Positions 8,783-18,355 of a stretch of DNA of 64,000 nt are shown in pieces (the first letter of the stretch is position 1; every line of letters begins with the position of its first letter). Position numbers and translations under genes: made by a program. The DNA is from Planctomycetota bacterium (GTDB taxonomy: Bacteria; Planctomycetota; Phycisphaerae; Sedimentisphaerales; Anaerobacaceae), in NCBI GenBank assembly GCA_019456145.1, contig VRUL01000007.1:62001-126000 (forward strand), written 5' to 3'. The notes beneath the pieces were generated by a model. It saw nothing but the letters and a program-made list of their open reading frames with translations, was not told the origin of the DNA and searched no databases.

Positions 8783-9799
8783 ATGAATCGGAGCGTCTTG
8801 TTGATAAGTTTGTTGCTTGGGTTTCTAATGCTGCCGCTTGCAACCCAGGTTGAGGCCAAAGTCTTTCGTCTCGGTATGATAGGTCTGGATACCTCACACG
8901 TTATCGCATTTACCAGGCTTATCAATGACCAGACGAAAAAGCATGGCTGCAAAGTCGTAGTTGGCTATCCCGGTGGTTCGCCCGATATTCCCTCATCTGC
9001 CAACCGAGTGGATAAATTCACCGAACAACTGCGCAAGGAGTTTGGCGTGGTTATTGTTGACAGCATCGAAGAGTTGTGTCGGAAAGTCGATGGCGTACTG
9101 CTTGAGAGCGTTGACGGGCGGCCCCACCTGGAGCAGGTTAGACCTGTAATAGCGGCGAAAAAGCCCGTGTTCATAGACAAGCCCATGGCGGGTAATGTGG
9201 CAGATGTAATCGAGATATTTCGGCTGGCTCGAAATAACAAAGTGCCGTGCTGGTCGAGTTCCTCTCTGCGTTTCAGCCCCGGTATTCTCAATATGAGAGA
9301 CAACAACGAGGTTGGTTTGGTGCTCGGCTGTGCAGCATATAGTCCTTGCAGTCTTGAAGAGCACCATCCCGACCTCTATTGGTACGGTGTGCATGGCGTC
9401 GAGATTCTCTTTACAATCATGGGCCCAGGCTGCGAAACAGTTAGACGCATACAAACCAAAGATGGTGAATTCGTTGTCGGAGTTTGGAGGAACGGGCGAA
9501 TTGGCACGTACAAAGGCATCCGCAGGGGCAAAAGCGACTATGGCGCGTTGGTCTACGGTACGAAAGGTATAGCCCAAAGCGGTAAATATGGAGGCTATAA
9601 GCCCCTTGTAGATGAAATAATCAAGTTCTTCAAGACCGGTAAAGTGCCGGTGTCGGCCGAGGAAACGACCGAGATTTTTGCCTTTATGTCCGCTGCCGAT
9701 GAATCCAAAGCAAAAAGCGGAGATGCTGTTTCTATAGCTGAGGTTATCTCAAAGGCCAAAAGGCGTAACGAACTTCGCCGTACTGAGAAAAAGCGCTGA
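8783..9799 (+). CDS. Gfo/Idh/MocA-like oxidoreductase, Sec-exported
   Basis: 338 residues from ATG 8783, placed by GGAGG 7 bases upstream. Unlike the other two family members here it has a Sec signal peptide (MNRSVLLISLLLGFLML, cleavage near VEA). A Rossmann segment (RLGMIGLDTSH) and the FIDKPMAG motif, equivalent to the catalytic EKP motif, follow. This divergent subfamily begins with G-L-D-T-S-H. It probably acts on a sugar in the periplasm. Its stop overlaps the next start (TGATG at 9797-9801), so the two are translationally coupled. Confidence 0.85.
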   Translation: MNRSVLLISLLLGFLMLPLATQVEAKVFRLGMIGLDTSHVIAFTRLINDQTKKHGCKVVVGYPGGSPDIPSSANRVDKFTEQLRKEFGVVIVDSIEELCRKVDGVLLESVDGRPHLEQVRPVIAAKKPVFIDKPMAGNVADVIEIFRLARNNKVPCWSSSSLRFSPGILNMRDNNEVGLVLGCAAYSPCSLEEHHPDLYWYGVHGVEILFTIMGPGCETVRRIQTKDGEFVVGVWRNGRIGTYKGIRRGKSDYGALVYGTKGIAQSGKYGGYKPLVDEIIKFFKTGKVPVSAEETTEIFAFMSAADESKAKSGDAVSIAEVISKAKRRNELRRTEKKR

Positions 9800-12162
9800 T
9801 GTGCACTTTCAAAAAAGCAGTCTTGTTGTTTATTGCTTTGTCATTATGCTGCTGTTGCCGGGCGGCCCCGGCGAAGGTCTCCGGTGAGAACCTGTTAACC
9901 AATGGCGATTTCGAACGAGGACTTCCCGGCTGGGGCAAGTTCTGGACCCGCACACCTGGCGGCAGCGCCGCGATTGATACCCGGGTGTATCATGGCGGGC
10001 AACGGGCGGTGCGAATAGAGCATGGCGGTCAGCAAGATTGGAGCTTCCATCAAGAGCAAGTACTTGCTGTCGAGCCCGGGCAAATTTATGAACTCAGCGG
10101 TTGGGTTCGTGTAGAAAGAGAAGGTACTACAACGTTATCTGTCACCTTGCGCGGCGCAAATGAGAAGGTAATCGATTGGGCATTCGGTGCCGTCCAGACG
10201 GGGGCAACCGACAAGTGGCGCAGGCTGAGTTCCCGATTCATCGTTCCCGCCGGTGGGAAGACCATTCTGCCTCGATTGATTGGGAACGGCCCAGCCAGGG
10301 TATGGCTGGACGATGCTACCTTGAACATTGTCGGCACGCTGAACCAACTTCGGTCGAAGAAACTTCCCGAGACACTAAAGGTTGCTAACGAAGTGTTGGA
10401 AGTTACGCTTAGCGTGGCTGATGCCACGCTTTCGGTGGTCGACCGCCGTTCGGGTCGGACATGGAAGCAGCGCCCCACCGCAGACACTGTCATCCTTGAC
10501 GCCAAGGCGGCCGGAGACAGTTTTTTCCTGCGGCTGTTGGAACCGTCAAGCATGCTGGAAATCGATGCCCGGATCAAACTCGATACAAAGCAACCCGAGC
10601 TGACTGTGGAATTAGCCGGTCAGGGAAACCTGGCAAAAACCATAGGGCTGCCTCATCCGTTTGTTACAGGCAAGGGGACTTACCTCGTGATGCCGGTCAA
10701 CGAGGGCATTAGTTATCCGGTTGACGACCGGAATCTGCGTCCGATGGGGTATCACCTTTACGGCGGACACGGCTTGTGCATGGCGTGGTACGGAGTTACC
10801 GACGGCCAACAAGGAATAATGACCATTGTGGAGACGCCTGATGATGCGGCTGTTCGAGTGCCGCGTCTTGAGGGATTGCTGTGTCTTGCGCCGGAGTGGC
10901 AGCCGCAAAAAGGCAAGTTCGGGCCGCGACGGAAGCTGCGATATATCTTCTTCGACCGGGGCGGTCACGTGGTGATGTGCAAGCGATATCGCTCTTACGC
11001 TATAAAGGCGGGTTTACTCAAAACATTAGAGCAAAAACTCAAAGAAAATCCGAATGTGGACCTGCTCATCGGGGCGGTAAACGTCTGGTGCTGGGAGAGG
11101 GATTCGCTTTCGGTCGTTCGTGAAATGAAATCGCTGGGCATAGAGCGGATATTGTGGAGCAATCGTCGTTCGCCGGATGTTATCAAGGCGATGAATCAAA
11201 TGAGCGGTATTCTTACGAGCCGTTACGATATTTACCAGGACCTTATGGATCCGGAGGTAGTGAAAGAAAAGCTTCGCGGACTGCACCGCGACTGGACACA
11301 GGCAGGCAGGCCGAAAGACATTATGCTCGATAAGAACGGCAACTGGCGCAAGGGATGGCGCGTGAAGGGAAAGGACGGCAAGATGTACCCATGCGGCGTG
11401 CTGTGTGATAAGCAGGCACTCAAGTACGCCAGGCAGCGCGTGCCTGAAGAACTTAAAACTCATCCTTACCGCTGCCGCTTCATCGATACTACAACCGCCG
11501 CACCATGGCGAGAATGCTACGATCCTGACCATCCGATGACCCGCAGCGAGAGCCGACACTGGAAGATGGAGCTGTTGCGTTTTATGTCCGAGGAGATGAA
11601 ACTGGTCACGGGCAGTGAGACGGGACACGATGCTGCTGTGCCTTATGTTCACTATTTCGAGGGCATGCTCAGCCTCGGGCCTTATCGAGTGCCGGAAGCC
11701 GGGCGAAATATGGTCAAACCCTTGGATGAGGTTCCTGAGCGGGTGGCCAAGTTTCAGGTAGGCCAAAAATATCGACTGCCGCTCTGGGAGCTCGTTTATC
11801 ACGATTGCGTAGTGGCACAGTGGTATTGGGGCGACTACAACAACAAACTGCCTGCGCTATGGGACAAGCGGGACCTGTTTAACATTCTTTACGGCACACC
11901 GCCGATGTTTATGTTCAACAACCAAATATGGAAGAAGAATAAGGCCCGCTTTGCCGAGAGCTACAAGAACGTATGTCCCGTCGCCCGTGCCGTGGGCTAC
12001 GCCGAGATGACCGACCATCGTTTCCTTACACCTGACAGGAGTGTTCAGCAAACCAAGTTTGCCAACGGCATTAATGTTACGGTCAACTTTGGCGATAAAC
12101 CCTACCGCCTGACTGATGGTAAAAAAGTCGAGCCCATGGGCTATCATGTATCCGGTATGTGA
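9799..12162 (+). CDS. Large secreted putative glycoside hydrolase with N-terminal carbohydrate-binding module
   Basis: 787 residues. The N-terminus is a signal ending in a Cys cluster (SLCCCC), possibly a lipoprotein signal. Residues about 30-175 look like a CBM4/9-type jelly roll (LLTNGDFERGLPGW, then YELSGWVRV and RVWLDDATL). The rest contains beta-rich segments and then, from about residue 400, alternating strand-helix stretches (LLIGAVNVWCW; ERILWS; GSETGHDAAVPY) suggestive of a TIM-barrel hydrolase. I do not recognise the family with certainty; it may belong near DUF5696-type glycosidases, which I could not test. Acidic catalytic residues cannot be assigned. It is translationally coupled to the upstream oxidoreductase. 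Confidence 0.7.
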   Translation: MCTFKKAVLLFIALSLCCCCRAAPAKVSGENLLTNGDFERGLPGWGKFWTRTPGGSAAIDTRVYHGGQRAVRIEHGGQQDWSFHQEQVLAVEPGQIYELSGWVRVEREGTTTLSVTLRGANEKVIDWAFGAVQTGATDKWRRLSSRFIVPAGGKTILPRLIGNGPARVWLDDATLNIVGTLNQLRSKKLPETLKVANEVLEVTLSVADATLSVVDRRSGRTWKQRPTADTVILDAKAAGDSFFLRLLEPSSMLEIDARIKLDTKQPELTVELAGQGNLAKTIGLPHPFVTGKGTYLVMPVNEGISYPVDDRNLRPMGYHLYGGHGLCMAWYGVTDGQQGIMTIVETPDDAAVRVPRLEGLLCLAPEWQPQKGKFGPRRKLRYIFFDRGGHVVMCKRYRSYAIKAGLLKTLEQKLKENPNVDLLIGAVNVWCWERDSLSVVREMKSLGIERILWSNRRSPDVIKAMNQMSGILTSRYDIYQDLMDPEVVKEKLRGLHRDWTQAGRPKDIMLDKNGNWRKGWRVKGKDGKMYPCGVLCDKQALKYARQRVPEELKTHPYRCRFIDTTTAAPWRECYDPDHPMTRSESRHWKMELLRFMSEEMKLVTGSETGHDAAVPYVHYFEGMLSLGPYRVPEAGRNMVKPLDEVPERVAKFQVGQKYRLPLWELVYHDCVVAQWYWGDYNNKLPALWDKRDLFNILYGTPPMFMFNNQIWKKNKARFAESYKNVCPVARAVGYAEMTDHRFLTPDRSVQQTKFANGINVTVNFGDKPYRLTDGKKVEPMGYHVSGM

Positions 12163-12224
12163 GAAGGATAGAGTCCGTCATCGGCGGATCGCAAAAAGGT
12201 TATTTTTGCAGCAGGAGGACAGAT

Positions 12225-14300
12225 ATGAAAACTTTTCGGCACATTGTTTTGCTTGTCATATTCACTTTTTCGCTTTCACTGCCGGCTCACGGTAAGGAAA
12301 TGGAAAATGGGGGAGCTGAGAGTCGCTATTGGGCCGGCGCAATGACCGAGATCCATGAAAAATTCTCCGGCGAGAAAGGGACCTTTGCTCATTTTGGCGA
12401 TTCTATCACGGTCACTTTAGCCTTCTGGACGCCGCTGTTATACTCACGAAAGAACGCTGGCGAGGAAATGGAACAGGCATATAAGCTGGTCGAGCAATAC
12501 CTGAATAAGGAATGCTGGCGTAATTGGAAAGGCCCGCAGTTTGGCAACGAGGGCAGTATGACTATCCGCTGGGCACACGAGAATATTGATAGATGGCTTG
12601 CCCGGCTTAATCCGGAAGTGGCCCTGATTATGTTCGGCACAAATGACCTTACCTCTGTAGGGCTGGAGGAGTACGAAAAGAAAACGCGGGAAGTCGTTCA
12701 AAAGTGCCTGGACAACGGGACAGTTGTGATTTTGAGCACAATTCCTTCGCGGCATGGACTTGTTGAGAAAGCGGCGCTCTACGCCGACGCCGTGCGAAAA
12801 ATCGCCCGCCAGATGAAGGTGCCGCTTACCGACTTTCATACGGAAATCCTTAAGCGCCGCCCTGCCGACTGGGATGGCGCTCTGGATAAATTTTCGCAGT
12901 ACAAAGGCTACGATGTCCCTACCCTTTTGTCCCGTGACGGAGTTCATCCCAGTAATCCCAAAGAGTGTTGCGATGACTACTCTGAGGAGGGACTTAAGTG
13001 CTGTGGGTATTCGCTGCGTAATTATCTTGTCCTTATGAAATACGCTGACGTGCTTAGAACAGTCGGTCTGGTTTCGCCGGCGAAAGACAAGCCCGCCGCC
13101 AGGCAACAAGCACGGCAGCCTGCAATCATAAATCCTCCCGACCAATCCTGGTTTCCCAAAGCACCCCCCCTACCGCGGCCTTCGGGACAGATAATAAAAG
13201 TGTCGAGTGTGCAGGGACTTGTAAAGGCTGTTGATGAAATAAAACCCGGTGGAACCATTCTGTTAGCGGACGGCCATTACATGATGACCCACTATATCGA
13301 GATAAAAACAGATAACGTATCGTTGCGGGGAGCTTCGGGACATCGTGAACGTGTGGTCATTGATGGCGCCAAGAGTCGCCATGGAGAACTGGTCGGTGTC
13401 AGAGGGTGCTCAGGAGTTACGATTGCCGACCTGACCATCCAGAACACCCAGTACAATGGATTCAAAATCAACTCCGAAACCAACGTTCAGAAGCTTACAA
13501 TCTACAATTGCATCATACACAACATCTGGCAGCGCGGCGTCAAAGGGGTGAAGGTGCCGAAGAAGAACCGTGAAGTGACCCGTCCGAAGCACTGCCGAGT
13601 GCAGTACTGCCTGTTTTACAACGACCGGCCCAAGCGCTTAAGCGATGACCCGCGCGACATCGCCGGCGGAAACTACGTCGGTGGAATTGATGTGATGTAT
13701 GCCAAAAACTGGGTGATTAGCGACAATGTTTTCGTAGGTATCCGGGGCAGAACTCGCGAGGGACGCGGAGCCGTTTTTATGTGGTTTGACTCACAAGACT
13801 GCGTCGTTGAGCGGAATATCATTATCGACTGCGATGCCGGCATCTGCCTCGGCAATCCGCACCGCGCCGACGGCATAAAAATCCACTGTCGGCGTTGTGT
13901 TGTCCGTAACAATTTTATTACAAGGGCTACCGAAGGAGGCATTGTCCCAGTTTATACCCAAGACTGCAAAATTCTCAACAACACAATCCACGAGCCTGAC
14001 AGCCGCCAGGGCCGACTGATTCGGATTGTTTTTGACAACGATGGCCTGCTTGTCGCCAATAATCTGCTCAGTGGCCCCAAAATCCGGAACGAATCGGACA
14101 GTAAAATCACGTTTGTTAGTAATCTTGAAAAAGACCTTACTGCTGCGCTGGTCAATCCGTCACAAGGAAATCTGCACCTGACGGCGTCGGCCGGCGATGC
14201 TATCAACAAAGCTGAACCACTGTTCGAAGTGACCGGTGATGTCGACGGTGAGGTTCGCGGCGCCAAACCTGACATCGGGGCTGACGAGTTGACTCCCTGA
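12225..14300 (+). CDS. Secreted SGNH-type hydrolase fused to right-handed beta-helix
   Basis: 691 residues from ATG 12225, with AGGAGG 6 bases upstream; an earlier in-frame ATG at 12159 would put a non-signal tail before the signal peptide. After a Sec signal (cleavage near AHG) the first 290 residues show SGNH blocks: FGDS with Ser60, GTND at 138-141, and DGVHPS with Asp238 and His241. Residues about 330-690 form a parallel beta-helix with repeated N-x-I/V-turn units (VSLRGASG, VTIADLTIQN, WVISDNVFVG, CKILNNTIH), like PL6 or pectate lyase folds. It probably deacylates and binds or cleaves an acidic polysaccharide. The two-domain fusion is unusual. Confidence 0.82.
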   Translation: MKTFRHIVLLVIFTFSLSLPAHGKEMENGGAESRYWAGAMTEIHEKFSGEKGTFAHFGDSITVTLAFWTPLLYSRKNAGEEMEQAYKLVEQYLNKECWRNWKGPQFGNEGSMTIRWAHENIDRWLARLNPEVALIMFGTNDLTSVGLEEYEKKTREVVQKCLDNGTVVILSTIPSRHGLVEKAALYADAVRKIARQMKVPLTDFHTEILKRRPADWDGALDKFSQYKGYDVPTLLSRDGVHPSNPKECCDDYSEEGLKCCGYSLRNYLVLMKYADVLRTVGLVSPAKDKPAARQQARQPAIINPPDQSWFPKAPPLPRPSGQIIKVSSVQGLVKAVDEIKPGGTILLADGHYMMTHYIEIKTDNVSLRGASGHRERVVIDGAKSRHGELVGVRGCSGVTIADLTIQNTQYNGFKINSETNVQKLTIYNCIIHNIWQRGVKGVKVPKKNREVTRPKHCRVQYCLFYNDRPKRLSDDPRDIAGGNYVGGIDVMYAKNWVISDNVFVGIRGRTREGRGAVFMWFDSQDCVVERNIIIDCDAGICLGNPHRADGIKIHCRRCVVRNNFITRATEGGIVPVYTQDCKILNNTIHEPDSRQGRLIRIVFDNDGLLVANNLLSGPKIRNESDSKITFVSNLEKDLTAALVNPSQGNLHLTASAGDAINKAEPLFEVTGDVDGEVRGAKPDIGADELTP

Positions 14301-14337
14301 TACCGTTATTTGTCAAATTCGCTATAATCAGGATACG

Positions 14338-16413
14338 ATGAGCTTTAAGACACTAAGAGTTACATTCAGGCTAACGGGTGTTATATGGGGGAGCATGTTT
14401 GTTCTGTGGTCTATCGGCTACATTCAGTCTGCGGCCGCTCAGAATACGAGGCACGCAGTCCCGAAGAGCCATCCACGATTGCTCGGTTCCCGGCATCGTC
14501 TGGGAGAGTTGGCCAAGCAACGTCCGGAAGCATATCTGCGTGTTGTAAAAGTGGCACGTGAGTATGACGCCGATGACCATTCTAAGATGATATCGATGGC
14601 CCTGGTCTGTGCGATAGAGCAGGATGCCCAATTAGGCAAACGTGCCGTGCAGATGGCGATGAAATACATCAACGGCCCTATCCGAAAAGGACATGTTACC
14701 TTCGCACACGACCTTGCGCGCTGTGCAATTGTCTACGACCTGTGCCACGGGTACTGGAGTCTGGATGAGCGGGCAAAGTTCCATGCATATATGAACAAAA
14801 CCGTCGATGCGAACATCCGCAGCGAAACGCATGTGTTCCACAATGGCTGGTATGGGTACAAGAACTGGGGCATCGGATTGGCCTGTTATGCGACGTTTTA
14901 CGAAAACCAGCGTGCCGAAGAGTTTCTCAGGACTCTCGAACAGGAGTGGCGCGGCCGTGCGGCCCCCGCCCTGCAGTTGGCAGGAGCTGGCGGAGGTTGG
15001 GCCGAGGGTTACTATATTAACTACTGGTTATACGAGTGGCTGTTCTTTTGCGAGGTGGCTCGATACTGCGAAGGTACCGACTATTACGCTATGGCTCCTG
15101 GCTTTTTCAACAACCGGGCAATTGCCAGTCTGTTCGAAGCCTATCCCGGTATAAAGATTTATAACTCTCGCCGGCCAGTCCCCATGGGTGACGGTGGAGG
15201 CAGAACGTTCGGCGGCGACCGCGATAAGACCTTGTCAGCCAGGCGTATCCTCGTCAACCGCTTACGCGACGATTCGAGCCATCAGGCTGTGCATGCGTTT
15301 AACGAGACCACGTCACGCTCAAGCGTCGGCGCCTACGCATACAAGGATTTCCTGTGGCGCGACACTACTGTCAAGAAAGCGGAACTGAACAGCTTTAAAT
15401 TGTCACATATCAGCCCCGGTCCCGGCTACGTTTATGCCCGCAGCTCATGGGACGAAGATGCAACGTATTTCTTCTTCAAATGTGGAGACCGCTTTACCGC
15501 ACACCAACACCTGGATATAGGGCATTTTCTGATTTACAAATATGAAGAACTCGCCGGCGACGGCGGCCACTATGACTCATTCGGCTCAAACCACGATGTC
15601 AACTACCACTTGCGCACCATCGCCCATAACACTATACTGGTCCACGACCCGTGTGAAACCTGGCCCGGGATACGCGCCGGCCCCGTTTCAGGCAACGACG
15701 GGGGGCAGCACCACAACTGGCCGCACCATAACGGCGCCGTTTTGGATGCGGCCGACTGGCAGAAAGGACGCAAACTCTACGATATTGCTGATATTTTAGC
15801 CTTCGAAGACAAGGGAGATTACGTGTACGTCGCAGGTGACTGCACACGGTCCTATTCGTTGAAAAAACTTGAGTATTTTACCCGGCAGGTTGTCTTTATG
15901 CGACCGGGCACATTTGTTATCTTCGACCGCGTAAGTTCCAGAAATCCTCACTTCAAAAAGACCTGGCTGCTCCAGGCGATGAAGGTTCCAGATGAAACTG
16001 AGGACGGACTCGTAGTAACCAATGGCAAAGGACGATTGTTCATACAGACTTTGCTGCCTCCTGACCCACAGGTAAAACTCGTTACGGGACCGGCACTGTA
16101 CAGGTATGGCGGCAAGGCCTATCCTCCGAAGCGAGATACAGGGCCTGCGCCTCAATGCCGTATCGAAATATCACCGGCCCGGCAAAAAGCTGTTGACTAT
16201 TTCCTGCACGTCTTAACGGCAGCCGATGCCGATGTTACTTCTATGGAAAAAGCGATTGCAGAAGTGAAAGACCAGGAAGTCACCGTGACAATCGGCCGGA
16301 CAAGAATAACGTTCGAGATGGCCGAAGTCCGAGGGCGTATAGAGCTTTTCGGGCGGCGTGCCAGGTTCACAAATCAAATCGTGGTTGAACCGACCATGCC
16401 ACCCGGCAGATAG
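14338..16413 (+). CDS. Heparinase II/III-like polysaccharide lyase, secreted
   Basis: 691 residues with an N-terminal hydrophobic signal (cleavage near SAAAQ). The first 350 residues are helical and Trp/Tyr-rich (HNGWYGYKNWGIGLACY, GGGWAEGYYINYW), typical of an alpha-toroid. The C-terminal half has the heparinase II/III-like beta region, including the conserved FTAHQHLDIGHFLIY segment with its His residues and the YHLRTIAHNTILV segment. This architecture is shared by PL12, PL15, PL17 and PL21 lyases acting on heparin-like glycans, alginate or ulvan; the subfamily cannot be fixed here. It would act in the periplasm by beta-elimination on uronic acid residues. Confidence 0.88.
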   Translation: MSFKTLRVTFRLTGVIWGSMFVLWSIGYIQSAAAQNTRHAVPKSHPRLLGSRHRLGELAKQRPEAYLRVVKVAREYDADDHSKMISMALVCAIEQDAQLGKRAVQMAMKYINGPIRKGHVTFAHDLARCAIVYDLCHGYWSLDERAKFHAYMNKTVDANIRSETHVFHNGWYGYKNWGIGLACYATFYENQRAEEFLRTLEQEWRGRAAPALQLAGAGGGWAEGYYINYWLYEWLFFCEVARYCEGTDYYAMAPGFFNNRAIASLFEAYPGIKIYNSRRPVPMGDGGGRTFGGDRDKTLSARRILVNRLRDDSSHQAVHAFNETTSRSSVGAYAYKDFLWRDTTVKKAELNSFKLSHISPGPGYVYARSSWDEDATYFFFKCGDRFTAHQHLDIGHFLIYKYEELAGDGGHYDSFGSNHDVNYHLRTIAHNTILVHDPCETWPGIRAGPVSGNDGGQHHNWPHHNGAVLDAADWQKGRKLYDIADILAFEDKGDYVYVAGDCTRSYSLKKLEYFTRQVVFMRPGTFVIFDRVSSRNPHFKKTWLLQAMKVPDETEDGLVVTNGKGRLFIQTLLPPDPQVKLVTGPALYRYGGKAYPPKRDTGPAPQCRIEISPARQKAVDYFLHVLTAADADVTSMEKAIAEVKDQEVTVTIGRTRITFEMAEVRGRIELFGRRARFTNQIVVEPTMPPGR

Positions 16414-16849
16414 GAGCATGTCTTTTATCTACTGCATGTTATAATCGCGGTCGGTAACTGTCCCCTGATGAGATGAGCAGGGGTAAATTTGAAAAAGCCG
16501 GGATTCTTCAATCGCAGATTTAATATGAGTCCTAATGCGTCATTTCAGGCTTGATATCGGCTTTTTGTACTGTGGAAACTACGGATTTTTGGCTCAAAAA
16601 GCAATGTTTTGCCTTTCATTTTTTATTGTTTAACCGCCGGTAAGCTTGATTTATAAGACAGACTTGATATTCTATTGGTAATGAGATTCAGCGGCGTAGC
16701 TGAACAGGCATAAATGGGAAGTGCCAGAGGCTGTTGACACATCACCCGGAGTTAATTAGAGTTTAGCAGATAAGGCCGTACTGGTATTCTGTTGCCTTTG
16801 GTACAACTCAATGTGGGTTTCTCAACAAAGATCTTATAAGGAGGTTGTC
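16414..16849 (+). other. 436-base leader region between lyase and PQQ-propeller gene
   Basis: There is no gene. It contains a 6-bp hairpin (CCCCTG/CAGGGG near 16462-16483) and a 9-bp inverted repeat AAAAAGCCG (16492-16500) / CGGCTTTTT (16558-16566) with a 57-base spacer that could act as a distal terminator of the upstream unit. A possible promoter, annotated separately, leads to the gene at 16850. GGCTTGAT-TCGGCTTTT words similar to 16547-16566 recur at 18198-18214. Confidence 0.5.
16734..16762 (+). promoter_or_regulatory. Possible sigma70-type promoter
   Basis: TTGACA (16734-16739) and TAGAGT (16757-16762) are separated by 17 bases, about 88 bases before the ATG of the PQQ-propeller gene. 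The -35 is consensus and the -10 matches four of six positions. No experimental support. Confidence 0.4.
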
Positions 16850-18082
16850 ATGAAAAAAACAAATCTATCGAGGGCCGTGATTGTAGTGTGTGTGATCCTG
16901 GTCGGCACGGGCTGGGCTTTTGCGGAGGATTGGCCACAGTGGCGGGGGTCCAATCGTGATGGTAAGGTGAGCGGATTCACCGCACCTGCGAAATGGCCGA
17001 AGGAACTAACGCAGAAGTGGAAAGTAACAGTGGGTACGGGCGATGCGACGCCGGCCCTGGTGGGCGACAAGCTCTATGTCTTTACACGACAGGGTTCCGA
17101 AGAGGTCACTTTGTGTCTGAAAGCGGATGATGGCAAAGAAGTGTGGCGGGACAAGTACGAGGCGCAGGCCGTGACCGGAGCAGCCTCACGGCACCCGGGT
17201 CCCAGAAGCACGCCGGCAGTAGCGGGTGGAAAGGTCGTGACGTTAGGCGTGGGCGGGGTCCTCTCCTGCCTGGACGCAGCCACCGGCAAGCTCGTGTGGC
17301 GCAAGGACCCGTACCCCAAACTCGTGCCACGGTTCTTTACGTCGACGTCGCCAATCATCGTGGACGGGATGGCCATCGCTCAACTCGGCAAGGCGGGCAA
17401 TGGTGCGATTATCGCATACGGCCTGGCCAAAGGCGACGAGAAGTGGCGTTGGGCGGTCGAAGGCCCGGAGTATGCTTCGCCCGTGGTGATGACGGCGGGT
17501 GGAGTGAAGCAGATAGTTACTCTGACGGAAAAACATATCGTGGGTATTGGCGCAGCCGATGGAAAGCTGCTGTGGCAGCTACCGTTTGCGCCTGGGAGGA
17601 GGGCTTACAACGCCGCGACCCCGATTGTGGACGGTGATACGGTAATCTATACCGGCGCCGGGCGGGGTACGAAGGCGGTTAAGATCGAAAAGAAGGGTGA
17701 TGGCTTTACCGCGAAAGAGCTTTGGAGCAACGCGGATTTGGCGACTCAGTACAATACGCCGGTGCTCACGGACGGATTTCTGTTCGGGCTCTCCAACCGC
17801 AGCAATCTGTTCTGCATCAACGCCCAGACCGGGCAGACAGCGTGGACCGATTCGGCGTCGCATGGTAGGGGCGGTTTCGGTGCCGTTGTCAACGCCGGCT
17901 CCTGTATCCTGGCCCTGCCCAGCAGCTCCGATTTGATAGTTTTTAAGCCCGATGGCAAGGCTTACAGCGAGATAGCGCGATACAAAGTTTCCGAGACGCC
18001 GATTTATGCTTATCCTGTAATCTCGGGGAAACGAGTGTTTGTGAAAGACCAGGATTCGCTGGCGATGTTGATGGTCGAGTGA
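16850..18082 (+). CDS. Secreted PQQ-type beta-propeller protein
   Basis: 410 residues from ATG 16850, with AAGGAGG 5 bases upstream. A Sec signal ends at AFA, and the mature protein starts EDWPQWRGSNRDG, the characteristic opening of planctomycete PQQ-like repeat proteins. Repeated blade motifs follow (LYVFTRQG, CLKADDGKEVW, CLDAATGKLVW, CINAQTGQTAW). The protein is a single beta-propeller with no cytochrome or dehydrogenase domain, so the catalytic role is uncertain; BamB-like scaffolding or sugar oxidation are both possible. It has its own promoter-like site and lies alone between two leader regions. Confidence 0.9.
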   Translation: MKKTNLSRAVIVVCVILVGTGWAFAEDWPQWRGSNRDGKVSGFTAPAKWPKELTQKWKVTVGTGDATPALVGDKLYVFTRQGSEEVTLCLKADDGKEVWRDKYEAQAVTGAASRHPGPRSTPAVAGGKVVTLGVGGVLSCLDAATGKLVWRKDPYPKLVPRFFTSTSPIIVDGMAIAQLGKAGNGAIIAYGLAKGDEKWRWAVEGPEYASPVVMTAGGVKQIVTLTEKHIVGIGAADGKLLWQLPFAPGRRAYNAATPIVDGDTVIYTGAGRGTKAVKIEKKGDGFTAKELWSNADLATQYNTPVLTDGFLFGLSNRSNLFCINAQTGQTAWTDSASHGRGGFGAVVNAGSCILALPSSSDLIVFKPDGKAYSEIARYKVSETPIYAYPVISGKRVFVKDQDSLAMLMVE

Positions 18083-18355
18083 GGTCCGCCAGCGAAGAAC
18101 ATGTCCAGGCGGTTCTTAGGCATTGGCCTGCCCCGCCTTTACGGAATGACTGTTGTCGAGTCAAGGGTAGGCGTTACATGTTTTCCGGACAAGGCGGGCT
18201 TGATTTCGGCTTTTAACATATTCTTAATCTTACAGATAATTGTGTTGTATAATTTTATCTGCAATGGCGGCCCCAAATAGATGTTCGTAAGCAAATTGTT
18301 ACTGTAAAGCATAAAAACCACGATGATTAATTTTTTGTAAGAAGGAGATAGAGAA

